Of a DNA stretch of 64,000 bases, positions 19,718 through 27,994 are shown piece after piece. Position numbers and translations under genes: made by a program. Position 1 is the stretch's first letter, and every line of letters starts with the position of its first letter. The stretch spans positions 1,364,001-1,428,000 of the forward strand of contig NZ_JAVBIJ010000001.1 of assembly GCF_032193765.1 (NCBI RefSeq), read 5' to 3'. A model generated the notes under the pieces. That model saw only the letters and a program-made list of their open reading frames with translations, had not been told where the DNA came from and did no database searches. Source of the stretch: Rhodoferax potami. GTDB lineage: Bacteria; Pseudomonadota; Gammaproteobacteria; Burkholderiales; Burkholderiaceae_C.

Positions 19718-20626
19718 ATGGAAATCGCAATTCTTCTTCTGGTCGTCGCTATTATTTTTGTGACGCGGTCTGTCAAAGTCGTGCCCCAGCAGCATGCGTG
19801 GGTGATTGAACGCCTGGGCAAATACCACGGCACCCTGACACCCGGCCTGAACTTTCTGGTGCCGTTCATTGATCGCGTGGCCTACAAGCATGTGCTGAAA
19901 GAAATCCCGCTCGACATCGCAAGCCAGGTCTGTATCACCAAAGACAACACCCAGCTGCAAGTCGACGGCATTCTGTACTTTCAAGTCACCGATGCCATGC
20001 GCGCCAGTTATGGGTCGAGCAATTACATCATTGCCATTTCCCAACTGGCTCAAACATCCTTGCGCTCAGTCATCGGCAAGTTGGAGCTGGACAAAACATT
20101 CGAAGAGCGCGACATCATCAACGCCCAAGTGGTCGCAGCCATCGATGAGGCGGCTCTCAACTGGGGTGTGAAGGTGCTGCGCTATGAAATCAAAGACCTC
20201 ACGCCACCCAAAGAAATTTTGCACGCCATGCAGGCACAGATCACCGCAGAACGTGAAAAACGCGCGCTGATTGCCGCCTCCGAAGGCCGCCGCCAAGAGC
20301 AAATCAATATTGCAACCGGCGAGCGCGAGGCATTCATTGCCCGCTCAGAGGGTGAAAAGCAGGCTGCCATCAACAGCGCCCAAGGTGAAGCGGCCTCCAT
20401 CACTGCAGTGGCCGAGGCGACAGCGAACGCCATCGAGCGTATTGCCGCGGCCATTCGTCAACCGGGCGGCGAGCAAGCGGTGCAGTTGAAAGTCGCCGAA
20501 CGAGCTGTCGATGCCTACGCCAAAGTGGCTGCGGACGCGACCACTACGCTGATCATCCCCGGCAATATGAGCGAAGTGTCCGGCCTGATTGCGACAGCCA
20601 TGAAAATGGTGCAATCCAGCAAGTAA
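19718..20626 (+). CDS. SPFH/stomatin-like membrane protein (QmcA type)
   Basis: Band-7/SPFH scaffold protein, 302 residues. A single N-terminal membrane helix (residues 2-17) precedes the SPFH domain (RSVKVVPQQHAWVIERLGKY onward). An Ala/Glu/Arg coiled coil follows (about 185-240; REKRALIAASEGRRQEQINI), then a C-terminal domain. The ribosome site CGAGGGA precedes ATG 19718, 12 bases after nfeD. Family members form ring-like membrane assemblies linked to membrane organisation and protease control; no specific partner is visible here. Confidence 0.9.
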   Translation: MEIAILLLVVAIIFVTRSVKVVPQQHAWVIERLGKYHGTLTPGLNFLVPFIDRVAYKHVLKEIPLDIASQVCITKDNTQLQVDGILYFQVTDAMRASYGSSNYIIAISQLAQTSLRSVIGKLELDKTFEERDIINAQVVAAIDEAALNWGVKVLRYEIKDLTPPKEILHAMQAQITAEREKRALIAASEGRRQEQINIATGEREAFIARSEGEKQAAINSAQGEAASITAVAEATANAIERIAAAIRQPGGEQAVQLKVAERAVDAYAKVAADATTTLIIPGNMSEVSGLIATAMKMVQSSK

Positions 20627-20649
20627 ACAAAACTAACGGGCAACAAAAA

Positions 20650-20676
20650 AGCCCGTAGTGCAAAACACTACGGGCT
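20650..20676 (-). terminator. terminator of tRNA-Ser
   Basis: AGCCCGTAGTG and CACTACGGGCT form an 11-bp stem with a 5-base loop. Read on the minus strand it is followed by six T. It lies directly beyond the 3' end of tRNA-Ser and may weakly stop the convergent SPFH transcript. Confidence 0.85.
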
Positions 20677-20685
20677 ATCTGTTTC

Positions 20686-20775
20686 TGGCGGAGCAGGCGG
20701 GATTCGAACCCGCGGTGGGTATTACCCCACGCACGCTTTCCAGGCGTGTGACTTAAACCGCTCATCCACCGCTCC
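20686..20775 (-). tRNA. tRNA-Ser (GGA anticodon)
   Basis: Minus-strand cloverleaf of 90 nt including encoded CCA (20686-20688). The acceptor GGAGCGG pairs with CTGCTCC with one G-U. The anticodon loop CTGGAAA gives GGA. The long variable arm (CGTGGGGTAATACCCACCG) is the class-II feature of serine tRNAs, and the T-loop is GGTTCGAATCC. It reads UCC/UCU codons. Confidence 0.97.
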
Positions 20776-20867
20776 AGAGCCTCGTATTCTAGCCCGTTAT
20801 TTCGGGCATTCCGGCTGAACGAGGAAACTTTTTAGAAAAAACTGTCTTTCAGCCGAAAGGTTGGGCG

Positions 20868-21233
20868 TCATTGGCGCTCTTGCGCCGCATGCACGCCCTG
20901 CAACGCATCCGCTACCGCACGGCTGACGGTTGCCTCAACGTCTTCCATGACGCCGGGCAACAATGTCTGCAGACGCGCCTGCAAACTCTGCTGCAAAGCG
21001 TCTTGCACTACCTGCTCCAAAACAGGGGTTAACCGCACCATCACTTTGGCAATCAGTTCTTCATCTGTCGTTACGTAAGCCACCGGCTCCACGAACGTTG
21101 AAGCGACGACTGGCGCCAGCGCGTCTTCCTCAGGTAGCACAGGAATTTCAGCGGGCTCCATCGCTGGCGCGGGATGCTTCACTACCTCGGTCAGGGTAGG
21201 CAAAAAACGGGGGGGGTGTTTGGGTGCCTGCAT
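20868..21233 (-). CDS. hypothetical protein downstream of holC
   Basis: 121-residue protein of unknown function. The ATG at 21233 overlaps the holC stop (TGATG), so the gene is translationally coupled to holC. The N-terminus is Pro-rich (MQAPKHPPRFLPTLTEVVKH), followed by an acidic linker. The C-terminal half is a predicted amphipathic helix (DEELIAKVMVRLTPVLEQVV, then LQARLQTLLPGV). It has no signal peptide or membrane segment. I do not recognise the family. Its position suggests a small accessory of the pepA-holC unit, but nothing in the sequence shows a role. Confidence 0.7.
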   Translation of the reverse strand: MQAPKHPPRFLPTLTEVVKHPAPAMEPAEIPVLPEEDALAPVVASTFVEPVAYVTTDEELIAKVMVRLTPVLEQVVQDALQQSLQARLQTLLPGVMEDVEATVSRAVADALQGVHAAQERQ

Positions 21234-21667
21234 CACTCAGCGCCTTTCAGCTTCAGGTCATGCCGTTGGATCGCATAGCCCAGCTGCACATATTGCTTCC
21301 AACGAAGACGGGCCGTGGCGCGGTCTTCCTCATCCACAGACACGACCTCGATTACCCGGTCAAACACATCAAAGCCCTCGGGCATTTCATGGGTCAGGTT
21401 GACCAACACGCCGTGACTCGACAAAGCAGGATGAACTTTGGATGTCAACACAACCGGGCAACGCAGATCCGGAGATGCACCGTTGTCGACACCATGCACC
21501 AAGAAATCGGTCGGCGAGGTTGCCCATAGACTGGCATCCAGATATTGCACTTGGGCAGGAACGGCGAGCACCGTCAAACGCGCCCCTCGGGCGACGGCCT
21601 TTCTCAGAAGGCGCCCTACGTACTCCAGCTTGTTCGGGGCCCCGAAATGAAAGGCAACGTCTGTCAC
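21233..21667 (-). CDS. holC: DNA polymerase III subunit chi
   Basis: Clamp-loader accessory subunit that bridges SSB and the replisome. It has 144 residues from a GTG start that overlaps the pepA stop by 4 bases. Typical HolC features are seen: DVAFHFGAPNKLEYVGRLLR at the N-terminus, the central DASLWATSPTDFLVHG (family W...F.PH pattern) and the C-terminal DRVIEVVSVDEEDRATAR. The pepA-holC order is widespread in proteobacteria. Confidence 0.93.
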   Translation of the reverse strand: MTDVAFHFGAPNKLEYVGRLLRKAVARGARLTVLAVPAQVQYLDASLWATSPTDFLVHGVDNGASPDLRCPVVLTSKVHPALSSHGVLVNLTHEMPEGFDVFDRVIEVVSVDEEDRATARLRWKQYVQLGYAIQRHDLKLKGAE

Positions 21668-23109
21668 TTACCGGCAACCTGACTCAGCACAAACTCCACC
21701 AGCAGGGGCACGGGCCGTCCAGTAGCGCCCTTGGCGGCCCCGCCTTTCCAGGCGGTGCCCGCGATGTCCAAATGCGCCCAGTCAAACTTCTCGGTAAAGC
21801 GCTGGAGGAACTTGGCAGCCGTAATTGCACCACCTGCACGACCCGCCACGTTGGCCACATCCGCAAAATTGGTTTTCAAGCCATCCGCATAGTCCTCATC
21901 GAGGGGCAGCTGCCAGCACAAGTCACCACTGGACTCACCGGCTTTGAAAAGCGCATCCGCCAGCGCCGGCTTGCTGGAAAACAGGCCGCTTCGGACCCCA
22001 CCAAGCGCGACCACGCATGCCCCGGTCAAGGTTGCAATATCGACCACTGCGGTCGGTTTAAAGCGCTCTGCGTAGGTCAGTGCATCACACAGCACCAGCC
22101 GGCCTTCGGCATCGGTGTTCAGAATTTCGATCGTCTGGCCGCTCATGCTGGTCACCACGTCGCCAGGCTTCACAGCTTTGCCGTTCAGCAAGTTCTCACA
22201 AGCCGGGATCAAGCCGATCACGTTGATCGCGGGCTTCAGCTCCGCCAGCGTCCTGAAGGTTCCGAGCACACTGGCGGCTCCGGACATGTCGAACTTCATC
22301 TCGTCCATCTCCGCCGCAGGCTTGATGGAGATGCCGCCGCTATCAAAAGTAATACCCTTGCCCACCAGCACCAGCGGAGCCTGCGCTTTGGTAGCGCCGC
22401 TGTACTTCAACACAATAAAGCGCAAAGGCTCATCAGACCCCTGGGCGACCGCCATGAAGGAGCCCATACCCAGCTTGGCAACTTCTTTGGGGCCTAGCAC
22501 TTCGCAGCTGATTTTGGCGAACTCCGCCAGACTTTGAGCGGCTTGCCCCAACAAGGTTGGCGTTGCGTAGTTGGCTGGGCGATTGGCCCACTCTTTGGCG
22601 AACTCGACGCCGGCCACTGTGCCTACCGCCACCGCAAATGAGACTGCGATCTCAGATGCATTGCTCGCACCGACCAGCACTTTTTGCAACTGGCGCCCTT
22701 CTGGCTTGGATTTGGTGTGGGTGTACACGTAAGTGGCATCCGCAACTGCAAGGGGCACTGCACGGACCGCATCTTCCCGGGCAGGACCTGCAAACGCAAT
22801 TACTGCCTTTTTCACGACCGGCGCCTTCAGGCTGCCCGCACAGGCTGCAATTGCAGAGCGCACTTGGCGCGCTGTACCCTCCCCCACGGCCACCAAAAGA
22901 ACTTTCGCAGCATTGGCTTGCACCGGCCGATGCAGCGCCAACACCGTGCCTGGCTTGGCACTGAAATCACCCTGCTTCAAGGCCTTGCCGATCAAGATGG
23001 ACAGTTCGTCCTTGCCAGGCTTGAAATCCTGCGCAATGAGCAGCACCAGCAGGTCGGCTTTTTCATTGGCCAAGGCCACGAGGTTCAGAGGCTTCAGTTC
23101 AAAGTTCAT
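21664..23109 (-). CDS. pepA: leucyl aminopeptidase (M17)
   Basis: Cytosolic metallo-aminopeptidase with two metal ions. I chose the ATG at 23109 (MNFELKPLNLV); a longer frame adds only eight unlikely residues. Length is 481. The M17 metal and catalytic motifs are seen: VGKGITFDSGGISIKP, then MSGAASVLG and the signature NTDAEGRL. The N-terminal macro-like domain precedes them. Related PepA proteins also bind DNA; that is not testable here. It is divergent from lptF with only 23 bases between start codons, and is first in the pepA-holC-unknown unit. Confidence 0.96.
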   Translation of the reverse strand: MNFELKPLNLVALANEKADLLVLLIAQDFKPGKDELSILIGKALKQGDFSAKPGTVLALHRPVQANAAKVLLVAVGEGTARQVRSAIAACAGSLKAPVVKKAVIAFAGPAREDAVRAVPLAVADATYVYTHTKSKPEGRQLQKVLVGASNASEIAVSFAVAVGTVAGVEFAKEWANRPANYATPTLLGQAAQSLAEFAKISCEVLGPKEVAKLGMGSFMAVAQGSDEPLRFIVLKYSGATKAQAPLVLVGKGITFDSGGISIKPAAEMDEMKFDMSGAASVLGTFRTLAELKPAINVIGLIPACENLLNGKAVKPGDVVTSMSGQTIEILNTDAEGRLVLCDALTYAERFKPTAVVDIATLTGACVVALGGVRSGLFSSKPALADALFKAGESSGDLCWQLPLDEDYADGLKTNFADVANVAGRAGGAITAAKFLQRFTEKFDWAHLDIAGTAWKGGAAKGATGRPVPLLVEFVLSQVAGK

Positions 23110-23132
23110 AATTCGCTCTTTCGTTTCGCACA

Positions 23133-24236
23133 ATGTTATTCCATTCCTCCATTCGCAAAGAGTTAGGCCGCAGTTTCGGCGCGACGCTGGTCGTTCTGGT
23201 GACCGTCGTCATGACCATGACGCTGCTGCGCACCTTGGGCGAAGCCTCGCGCGGCACCTTCAATCCGGCCGACGTGCTGATCATCATGGGCTACACCGTG
23301 CTCTCGGATATGCCGACCATCCTGTCGATGAGTCTGTTTATTTCGGTGTTGACGGTTGTTACCCGGATGTACCGCGACAGCGAAATGGTGATCTGGTTCG
23401 GCAGCGGGCGCGGGTTATTGGGCTTGGTCGGCCCTCTGTTCCGGTTCGCATGGCCTATTTTGCTGGTGGTTTTGACGTTGGCATTTGTGATCTTGCCCTG
23501 GTCATTCAGCAAAATTGAGGACCTGCGCGACCGGTACGACAAGCGCGGCGACATCGCGCGCATTGAGCCGGGGCAGTTTCAAGAGTCAGCCAATGGTGAC
23601 CGCGTCTTTTTTATTGAAAAAGACAGCAAGGGCCAACAAACAGGCAAGAACGTTTTCATCTCCACCCAAGAAGGTAACAAGCAAACCATCACCAGCGCGC
23701 GCTCTGGAACCGTCGAGGTCATGAATGGCGACAAGTTTCTGGTGCTCCAGGAGGGGCAACGTCTGGAGCGGACCACTGGCAAAAATGACATGACACTCAG
23801 CACCTTTGAGCGCTACGGCGCCCGGGTCGGTGCTGACGACAACTCCGGCCGCGACTACTCCCCGTCCAATGCCAAAACCACCCTCGAGTTGCTGCGGACC
23901 CAAAACCCTCAGCACTTTGCAGAACTCGCATGGCGAGCCGGATTGACCCTTGCCGCCTTCAACTTGATCTGGATTGGCTTGGCCGCCGCAGGGGCCAACC
24001 CTCGCGCAGGGCGGAGCACCAACCTGATCTTCGCGTTTCTGGCCTTTGTGGTGTATTTCAATCTCTTGGTGCTCGCCAAAAATTGGGTCGAGAGCGGGAA
24101 GGCAGAGCTTATTCCCATGCTGCTCCAATTGCATGGCGGTGTCTTTGTGGTGAGCATGCTGTGGTTGTTGAAGCGACACAACCACTGGGCGCTTCGACTG
24201 CCACGCCGCAACGCCCGTAGGGAGGGCTCCGCATGA
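23133..24236 (+). CDS. lptF: LPS export ABC permease LptF
   Basis: Inner-membrane half of the LptB2FG complex that lifts lipopolysaccharide to the periplasmic bridge. It has 367 residues: three N-terminal helices, a periplasmic beta-jellyroll (about 125-265, including RIEPGQFQESANGDRVFFIE), then three C-terminal helices ending in LPRRNARREGSA. YjgP/YjgQ family. The start lies 23 bases from the divergent pepA start and the stop overlaps lptG by 4 bases (ATGA). Confidence 0.95.
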   Translation: MLFHSSIRKELGRSFGATLVVLVTVVMTMTLLRTLGEASRGTFNPADVLIIMGYTVLSDMPTILSMSLFISVLTVVTRMYRDSEMVIWFGSGRGLLGLVGPLFRFAWPILLVVLTLAFVILPWSFSKIEDLRDRYDKRGDIARIEPGQFQESANGDRVFFIEKDSKGQQTGKNVFISTQEGNKQTITSARSGTVEVMNGDKFLVLQEGQRLERTTGKNDMTLSTFERYGARVGADDNSGRDYSPSNAKTTLELLRTQNPQHFAELAWRAGLTLAAFNLIWIGLAAAGANPRAGRSTNLIFAFLAFVVYFNLLVLAKNWVESGKAELIPMLLQLHGGVFVVSMLWLLKRHNHWALRLPRRNARREGSA

Positions 24237-25339
24237 AGACGCTGCGCAAACTCCTGTACGGAGAAGTGGTGACCGCAGTCGCGCTGGTCACGCTGGCATT
24301 CATCGCGCTGTTTTTTTTCTTTGACGTGGTGGAGGAACTCCAGCAGGTCACCCGGCTGGGCGCGAGTGGTTACCAAGTGCCGCAGGCACTGATTTATGTC
24401 GCGCTGATGATCCCGGCCCACGTGTATGAGTTGTTTCCCATCACGGTGCTCATCGGCACCATTTTTGTGATGGCCCGCTTGGCCCGGAGTTCGGAGTTCA
24501 CGATTCTGCGTACGAGTGGCTTGGGCCCTTGGAAGGCCTTGCGGACCTTGATGGTGCTGGGCTTGGGCTTTGTCTTGTTTACTTTTGCGGTTGGCGACTA
24601 TGTGGCCCCCTTGGCGGACAAAACAGCCCAACTGCTCAAATCCCGCTTTCAGGGCAAAATCAGTGTGGGTAAAACCGGCGCCTGGCTGAAAGAAAAGCAG
24701 GCTTACGGCAGCTACTCGGTGAACGTGGGTTCCTTGGCGTCAGATGCAACCCTCAAAGACATCCGGGTCTACGAATTCGACAACCAGGGCTTTGTGGTCT
24801 CCCTGACCGAAGCGAAGACTGGGACCTTTGGTAGCGATGAATCCTGGATGCTCGCCAACGGTGAGCGCACCGAATTCACGTCGGGCCCAAACCAGATCCC
24901 CAAGGTAGACCGCGCGGCGTTCGAGACCTTCCGTTGGCCCACCCAAATCAGCGCTGAAATGGTGGCCGCAGCGGTACTGCGGCCCGAGCGCATGGGCACG
25001 ATTGACTTGTTCCAGTACATACGCCATCTCAATGCCAACGGCCAAAGCGCCCAGAAGTATGAAATCCAATTCTGGAAAAAAGTCTTCTATCCCCTGAGCT
25101 GCCTGGTGATGGTGGTGCTGTCCCTGCCCTTTGCCTACTTGCATTTCCGCTCGGGTGGCATCGCCAGCTACACCTTTGGTGGCGTGATGGCGGGCATCAG
25201 CTTTGTGTTGCTGAACAACGTGGTGAATGACCTTGGGAACTTACAGGGTTGGCAGCCCTGGATCACAGCGGCCCTGCCGGGCATGATCTACTCATTCTTT
25301 TCTCTTGCAGCCTTTACCTGGTTGGTACTCCGAAGATGA
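24233..25339 (+). CDS. lptG: LPS export ABC permease LptG
   Basis: Partner of LptF, 368 residues with the same layout: helices near residues 15-35, 60-85 and 100-125, a periplasmic jellyroll, then C-terminal helices. The conserved MVVLSLPFAYLHFRSGG loop near 295-312 contacts the ATPase. It is coupled to lptF by an ATGA overlap and to cbiX by another. lptB is not in this window. Confidence 0.95.
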   Translation: MKTLRKLLYGEVVTAVALVTLAFIALFFFFDVVEELQQVTRLGASGYQVPQALIYVALMIPAHVYELFPITVLIGTIFVMARLARSSEFTILRTSGLGPWKALRTLMVLGLGFVLFTFAVGDYVAPLADKTAQLLKSRFQGKISVGKTGAWLKEKQAYGSYSVNVGSLASDATLKDIRVYEFDNQGFVVSLTEAKTGTFGSDESWMLANGERTEFTSGPNQIPKVDRAAFETFRWPTQISAEMVAAAVLRPERMGTIDLFQYIRHLNANGQSAQKYEIQFWKKVFYPLSCLVMVVLSLPFAYLHFRSGGIASYTFGGVMAGISFVLLNNVVNDLGNLQGWQPWITAALPGMIYSFFSLAAFTWLVLRR

Positions 25340-25722
25340 CAAGCCCCGCCCCCCGCCACGCGATTGTGTTGTTCGCCCACGGTTCCCGCGACCCGCTGTG
25401 GCACAAGCCCATGGAGGCGGTGGCCGCGCGCATTCGCAGCCAGTCAGCAGACGTCGAAGTAGCCTGTGCCTACCTGGAGCTCAGCCAGCCTGACCTGCCC
25501 CACACCGTGGCGCAACTCACTGGTGCGGGCGTTGACAGCATCACCATCGTGCCCATGTTTTTGGGCGTAGGCCGCCATGCACGCGAGGATTTGCCTGAAT
25601 TGGTAACCCAATTGCGTGCCAGCCATCCTGCGGTGCATTTCCACCTCCAGAAGGCGGTGGGGGAAGACGATCGCCTGGTGCAGATGTTGGCATCGATTGC
25701 GTTGGATCCGACCGAGGCATAA
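25336..25722 (+). CDS. cbiX: CbiX/SirB-type chelatase
   Basis: Short single-domain class-II chelatase, 128 residues. The ATG at 25336 overlaps the lptG stop. Metal/tetrapyrrole-binding residues are visible: the histidine in LFAHGSRDPLWHKP (residues 10-23) and the second in FLGVGRHAREDLPELV. Family members insert cobalt, nickel or ferrous iron into sirohydrochlorin-type rings. With cysI and cysB in the window, a siroheme role (ferrochelatase step) is plausible, but the metal cannot be read from sequence. Confidence 0.85.
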   Translation: MTSPAPRHAIVLFAHGSRDPLWHKPMEAVAARIRSQSADVEVACAYLELSQPDLPHTVAQLTGAGVDSITIVPMFLGVGRHAREDLPELVTQLRASHPAVHFHLQKAVGEDDRLVQMLASIALDPTEA

Positions 25723-25739
25723 ATCCCCTGAGGCATAAT

Positions 25740-25763
25740 GAATTCCTTCTTTAGCTGGAATTC
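25740..25763. promoter_or_regulatory. inverted repeat at cysB start (candidate operator)
   Basis: GAATTCC and GGAATTC are 7-bp arms separated by 10 bases, ending 3 bases before the cysB ATG and covering its ribosome-site region. LysR regulators often repress their own gene; binding here is inference. Confidence 0.35.
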
Positions 25764-25766
25764 GAT

Positions 25767-26732
25767 ATGAACCTTCACCAATTCCGCTTCGTGCAAGAAG
25801 CCGCGCGCCGCAACCTCAACCTGACCGAGGCGGCGAAGGCACTACATACCTCGCAGCCGGGTGTGTCCAAAGCCATTATTGAGCTGGAAGAAGAGCTGGG
25901 CATCGACATCTTTGCCCGCCACGGCAAACGCCTCAAGCGCATCACCGAGCCAGGCCAGCATGTGCTCAAAAGCATCGAGTTGATCCTGCGCGAGGTGAAC
26001 AACCTCAAGCGCATCGGGGAACAATACAGCTCGCAGGACAGCGGCACGCTGTCGATCGCCACCACCCACACCCAGGCCCGTTATGTGCTGCCGGAAAAGG
26101 TGGCACAACTCCGCGCGGCCTTCCCCAAGGTCAATGTGAGCCTGCACCAAGGCGCGCCTGACCAGGTCGCCCGCATGCTGATCGACGATGTGGCCGAAAT
26201 CGGGATCGCCACCGAATCCCTGTCCAACTACAGCGAACTGGTCACCCTACCCTGCTACGAGTGGCAACACGTGCTGGTATTGCCCGCCGACCACCCTCTG
26301 GCCCTGAAAGAGCATGTCACGCTGGAAGACGTCGCCGCCGAGCCGCTCATCACCTACCACCCGTCCTTTACCGGACGCACCAAAATTGACCAGGCGTTTG
26401 AGGCCCGCAAGCTCGAGCCCCGCATTTCGCTCGAAGCCATTGACTCCGATGTGATCAAGACCTATGTGCGCCTGGGCTTGGGCATCGGCATTGCGGCTGA
26501 AATGGCGGTCACCGATGTGGTGGAGGACATGGAGAAAAACGGCGCCCGTGGCGGCTTGGTGGTGCGACCTGCGGGCTACCTGTTCGGCCAGAACGTGACC
26601 CGAGTAGCCTTCAAGCGCAGCGCCTATTTACGCAATTTTGTCTTCACGTTTGCGGAATTTTTAAGCAGCCGCCTGAACCGCGCGCTGATCGCCAAGGCCA
26701 TGGAAGGCCACGTAAACGACTATGAGTTGTGA
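25767..26732 (+). CDS. cysB: LysR-type regulator CysB
   Basis: Activator of sulfate-assimilation genes that responds to N-acetylserine or sulfur limitation in other proteobacteria. It has 321 residues. N-terminal winged helix-turn-helix MNLHQFRFVQEAARRNLNLT with TSQPGVSKAI as the recognition segment; the effector domain contains TTHTQARYVLP, VSLHQGAP and YHPSFTGRTKID, all typical of CysB/Cbl rather than of other LysR proteins. Its expected targets, the cys genes, lie 26 kb away in this window. An inverted repeat sits over its ribosome-binding region. Confidence 0.92.
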   Translation: MNLHQFRFVQEAARRNLNLTEAAKALHTSQPGVSKAIIELEEELGIDIFARHGKRLKRITEPGQHVLKSIELILREVNNLKRIGEQYSSQDSGTLSIATTHTQARYVLPEKVAQLRAAFPKVNVSLHQGAPDQVARMLIDDVAEIGIATESLSNYSELVTLPCYEWQHVLVLPADHPLALKEHVTLEDVAAEPLITYHPSFTGRTKIDQAFEARKLEPRISLEAIDSDVIKTYVRLGLGIGIAAEMAVTDVVEDMEKNGARGGLVVRPAGYLFGQNVTRVAFKRSAYLRNFVFTFAEFLSSRLNRALIAKAMEGHVNDYEL

Positions 26733-26736
26733 AAGC

Positions 26737-27897
26737 ATGACTACTGCATTGACACCCCCGCTCTCCAGCCGCCTGCCGAATGTGGGCACCACCATCTTCA
26801 CCGTCATGTCGGCGCTCGCCACTGAGCACAAAGCGGTCAACCTTGGGCAAGGCTTTCCGGACTTTGCGTGCGACCCGAAGTTGGTCGACGCCGTGACCGC
26901 AGCCATGCAAGCGGGACACAACCAGTACCCGCCCATGGCCGGTGTGCCGGCTTTGCGGCAGGCCGTGTCAGCCAAGATCGCTGGCCTGCATGGCAAGGCC
27001 TATCACCCCGACACCGAAATCACCATCACCGCCGGTGCAACGCAGGCCATCCTGACCGCCCTCCTTGCCGTGGTGCATCCGGGTGACGAGGTCATTGTGC
27101 TGGAGCCCTGCTACGACAGCTATGTCCCCAACATCGAGCTGGCCGGTGGCGTCGTGGTGCGTGTGCCCCTGACTCCAGGCACCTTCCGGCCCGACTTCGC
27201 CAAAATCGGCGCGGCCATCACGCCCAAAACACGGGCCTTGCTCATCAACTCGCCGCACAACCCCAGCGCAACGGTCTGGAGCCGGGCCGACATGCTGGCC
27301 CTCCAGGACCTGCTGGCACCGACCCACGTGCTCCTCATCAGCGATGAGGTGTACGAGCACATGGTGTTTGATGGCCAAGCCCACGAGAGCGCTTCCCGCT
27401 TTCCCGGCCTCGCAGCTCGGGCCTTTGTGGTGTCGAGCTTCGGCAAAACCTTCCACGTGACCGGGTGGAAGGTGGGTACGGTCGCCGCGCCTGCGGCCTT
27501 GATGGCGGAGTTCCGCAAGGTGCACCAGTTCAATGTGTTCACCGTCAACACCCCGGTCCAGCATGCGCTGGCCGCGTATCTGGCCCACCCGGCGCCCTAC
27601 CTCGAGCTGCCCGCGTTCTACCAACACAAGCGCGACCTCTTCCGCGCGGGGCTCGCAGGTACCCGGTTCAAGCTTTTGCCCAGCCAAGGCAGCTATTTCC
27701 AATGCGTGGACATCTCCGATGTAAGCGACTTGAACGAGGCCGATTTTTGCCAATGGCTGACCCGCGAGATCGGGGTGGCCGCCATACCGCTCTCGGCTTT
27801 TTATGGGAATGGTTTTGACCAGCGGGTGGTGCGCTTTTGCTTTGCCAAACAAGACAGCACACTCCAAAGCGCCCTGGAGCGCCTCAAGACCTTGTAA
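26737..27897 (+). CDS. PLP-dependent aminotransferase, class I/II (YbdL type)
   Basis: Fold-type-I aminotransferase of about 386 residues, probably a methionine or kynurenine-type 2-oxoacid aminotransferase. The ATG at 26737 follows the cysB stop by 4 bases; an ATG at 26722 would overlap cysB. Seen: VNLGQGFPDF near residue 34, the PLP phosphate-binding TAGATQAI, INSPHNPSAT (Asn contact), and the Schiff-base lysine in SSFGKTFHVTGWKVG. These match the MetC-like/YbdL group. The link with cysB suggests methionine salvage, which is inference. Confidence 0.88.
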   Translation: MTTALTPPLSSRLPNVGTTIFTVMSALATEHKAVNLGQGFPDFACDPKLVDAVTAAMQAGHNQYPPMAGVPALRQAVSAKIAGLHGKAYHPDTEITITAGATQAILTALLAVVHPGDEVIVLEPCYDSYVPNIELAGGVVVRVPLTPGTFRPDFAKIGAAITPKTRALLINSPHNPSATVWSRADMLALQDLLAPTHVLLISDEVYEHMVFDGQAHESASRFPGLAARAFVVSSFGKTFHVTGWKVGTVAAPAALMAEFRKVHQFNVFTVNTPVQHALAAYLAHPAPYLELPAFYQHKRDLFRAGLAGTRFKLLPSQGSYFQCVDISDVSDLNEADFCQWLTREIGVAAIPLSAFYGNGFDQRVVRFCFAKQDSTLQSALERLKTL

Positions 27898-27904
27898 TTA
27901 CGTT

Positions 27905-27958
27905 GCTATTGATTTCATAGCTACACCCGCAATACTCATCTGGGCTAAAGGCTATTTT
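27905..27958 (+). repeat. intergenic copy of the dispersed repeat
   Basis: Full-length copy: GCTATTGATTTCATAGC, then ACACCCGCAATACTCATC, then TGGGCTAAAGGCTATTTT. The core inverted repeat is GCTAT/ATAGC. It lies directly between the aminotransferase stop and the next gene, so it may form an RNA hairpin in the spacer. Confidence 0.75.
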
Positions 27959-27994
27959 ATGCATACATATCGCATGGCATGCACTGTCACCGTG

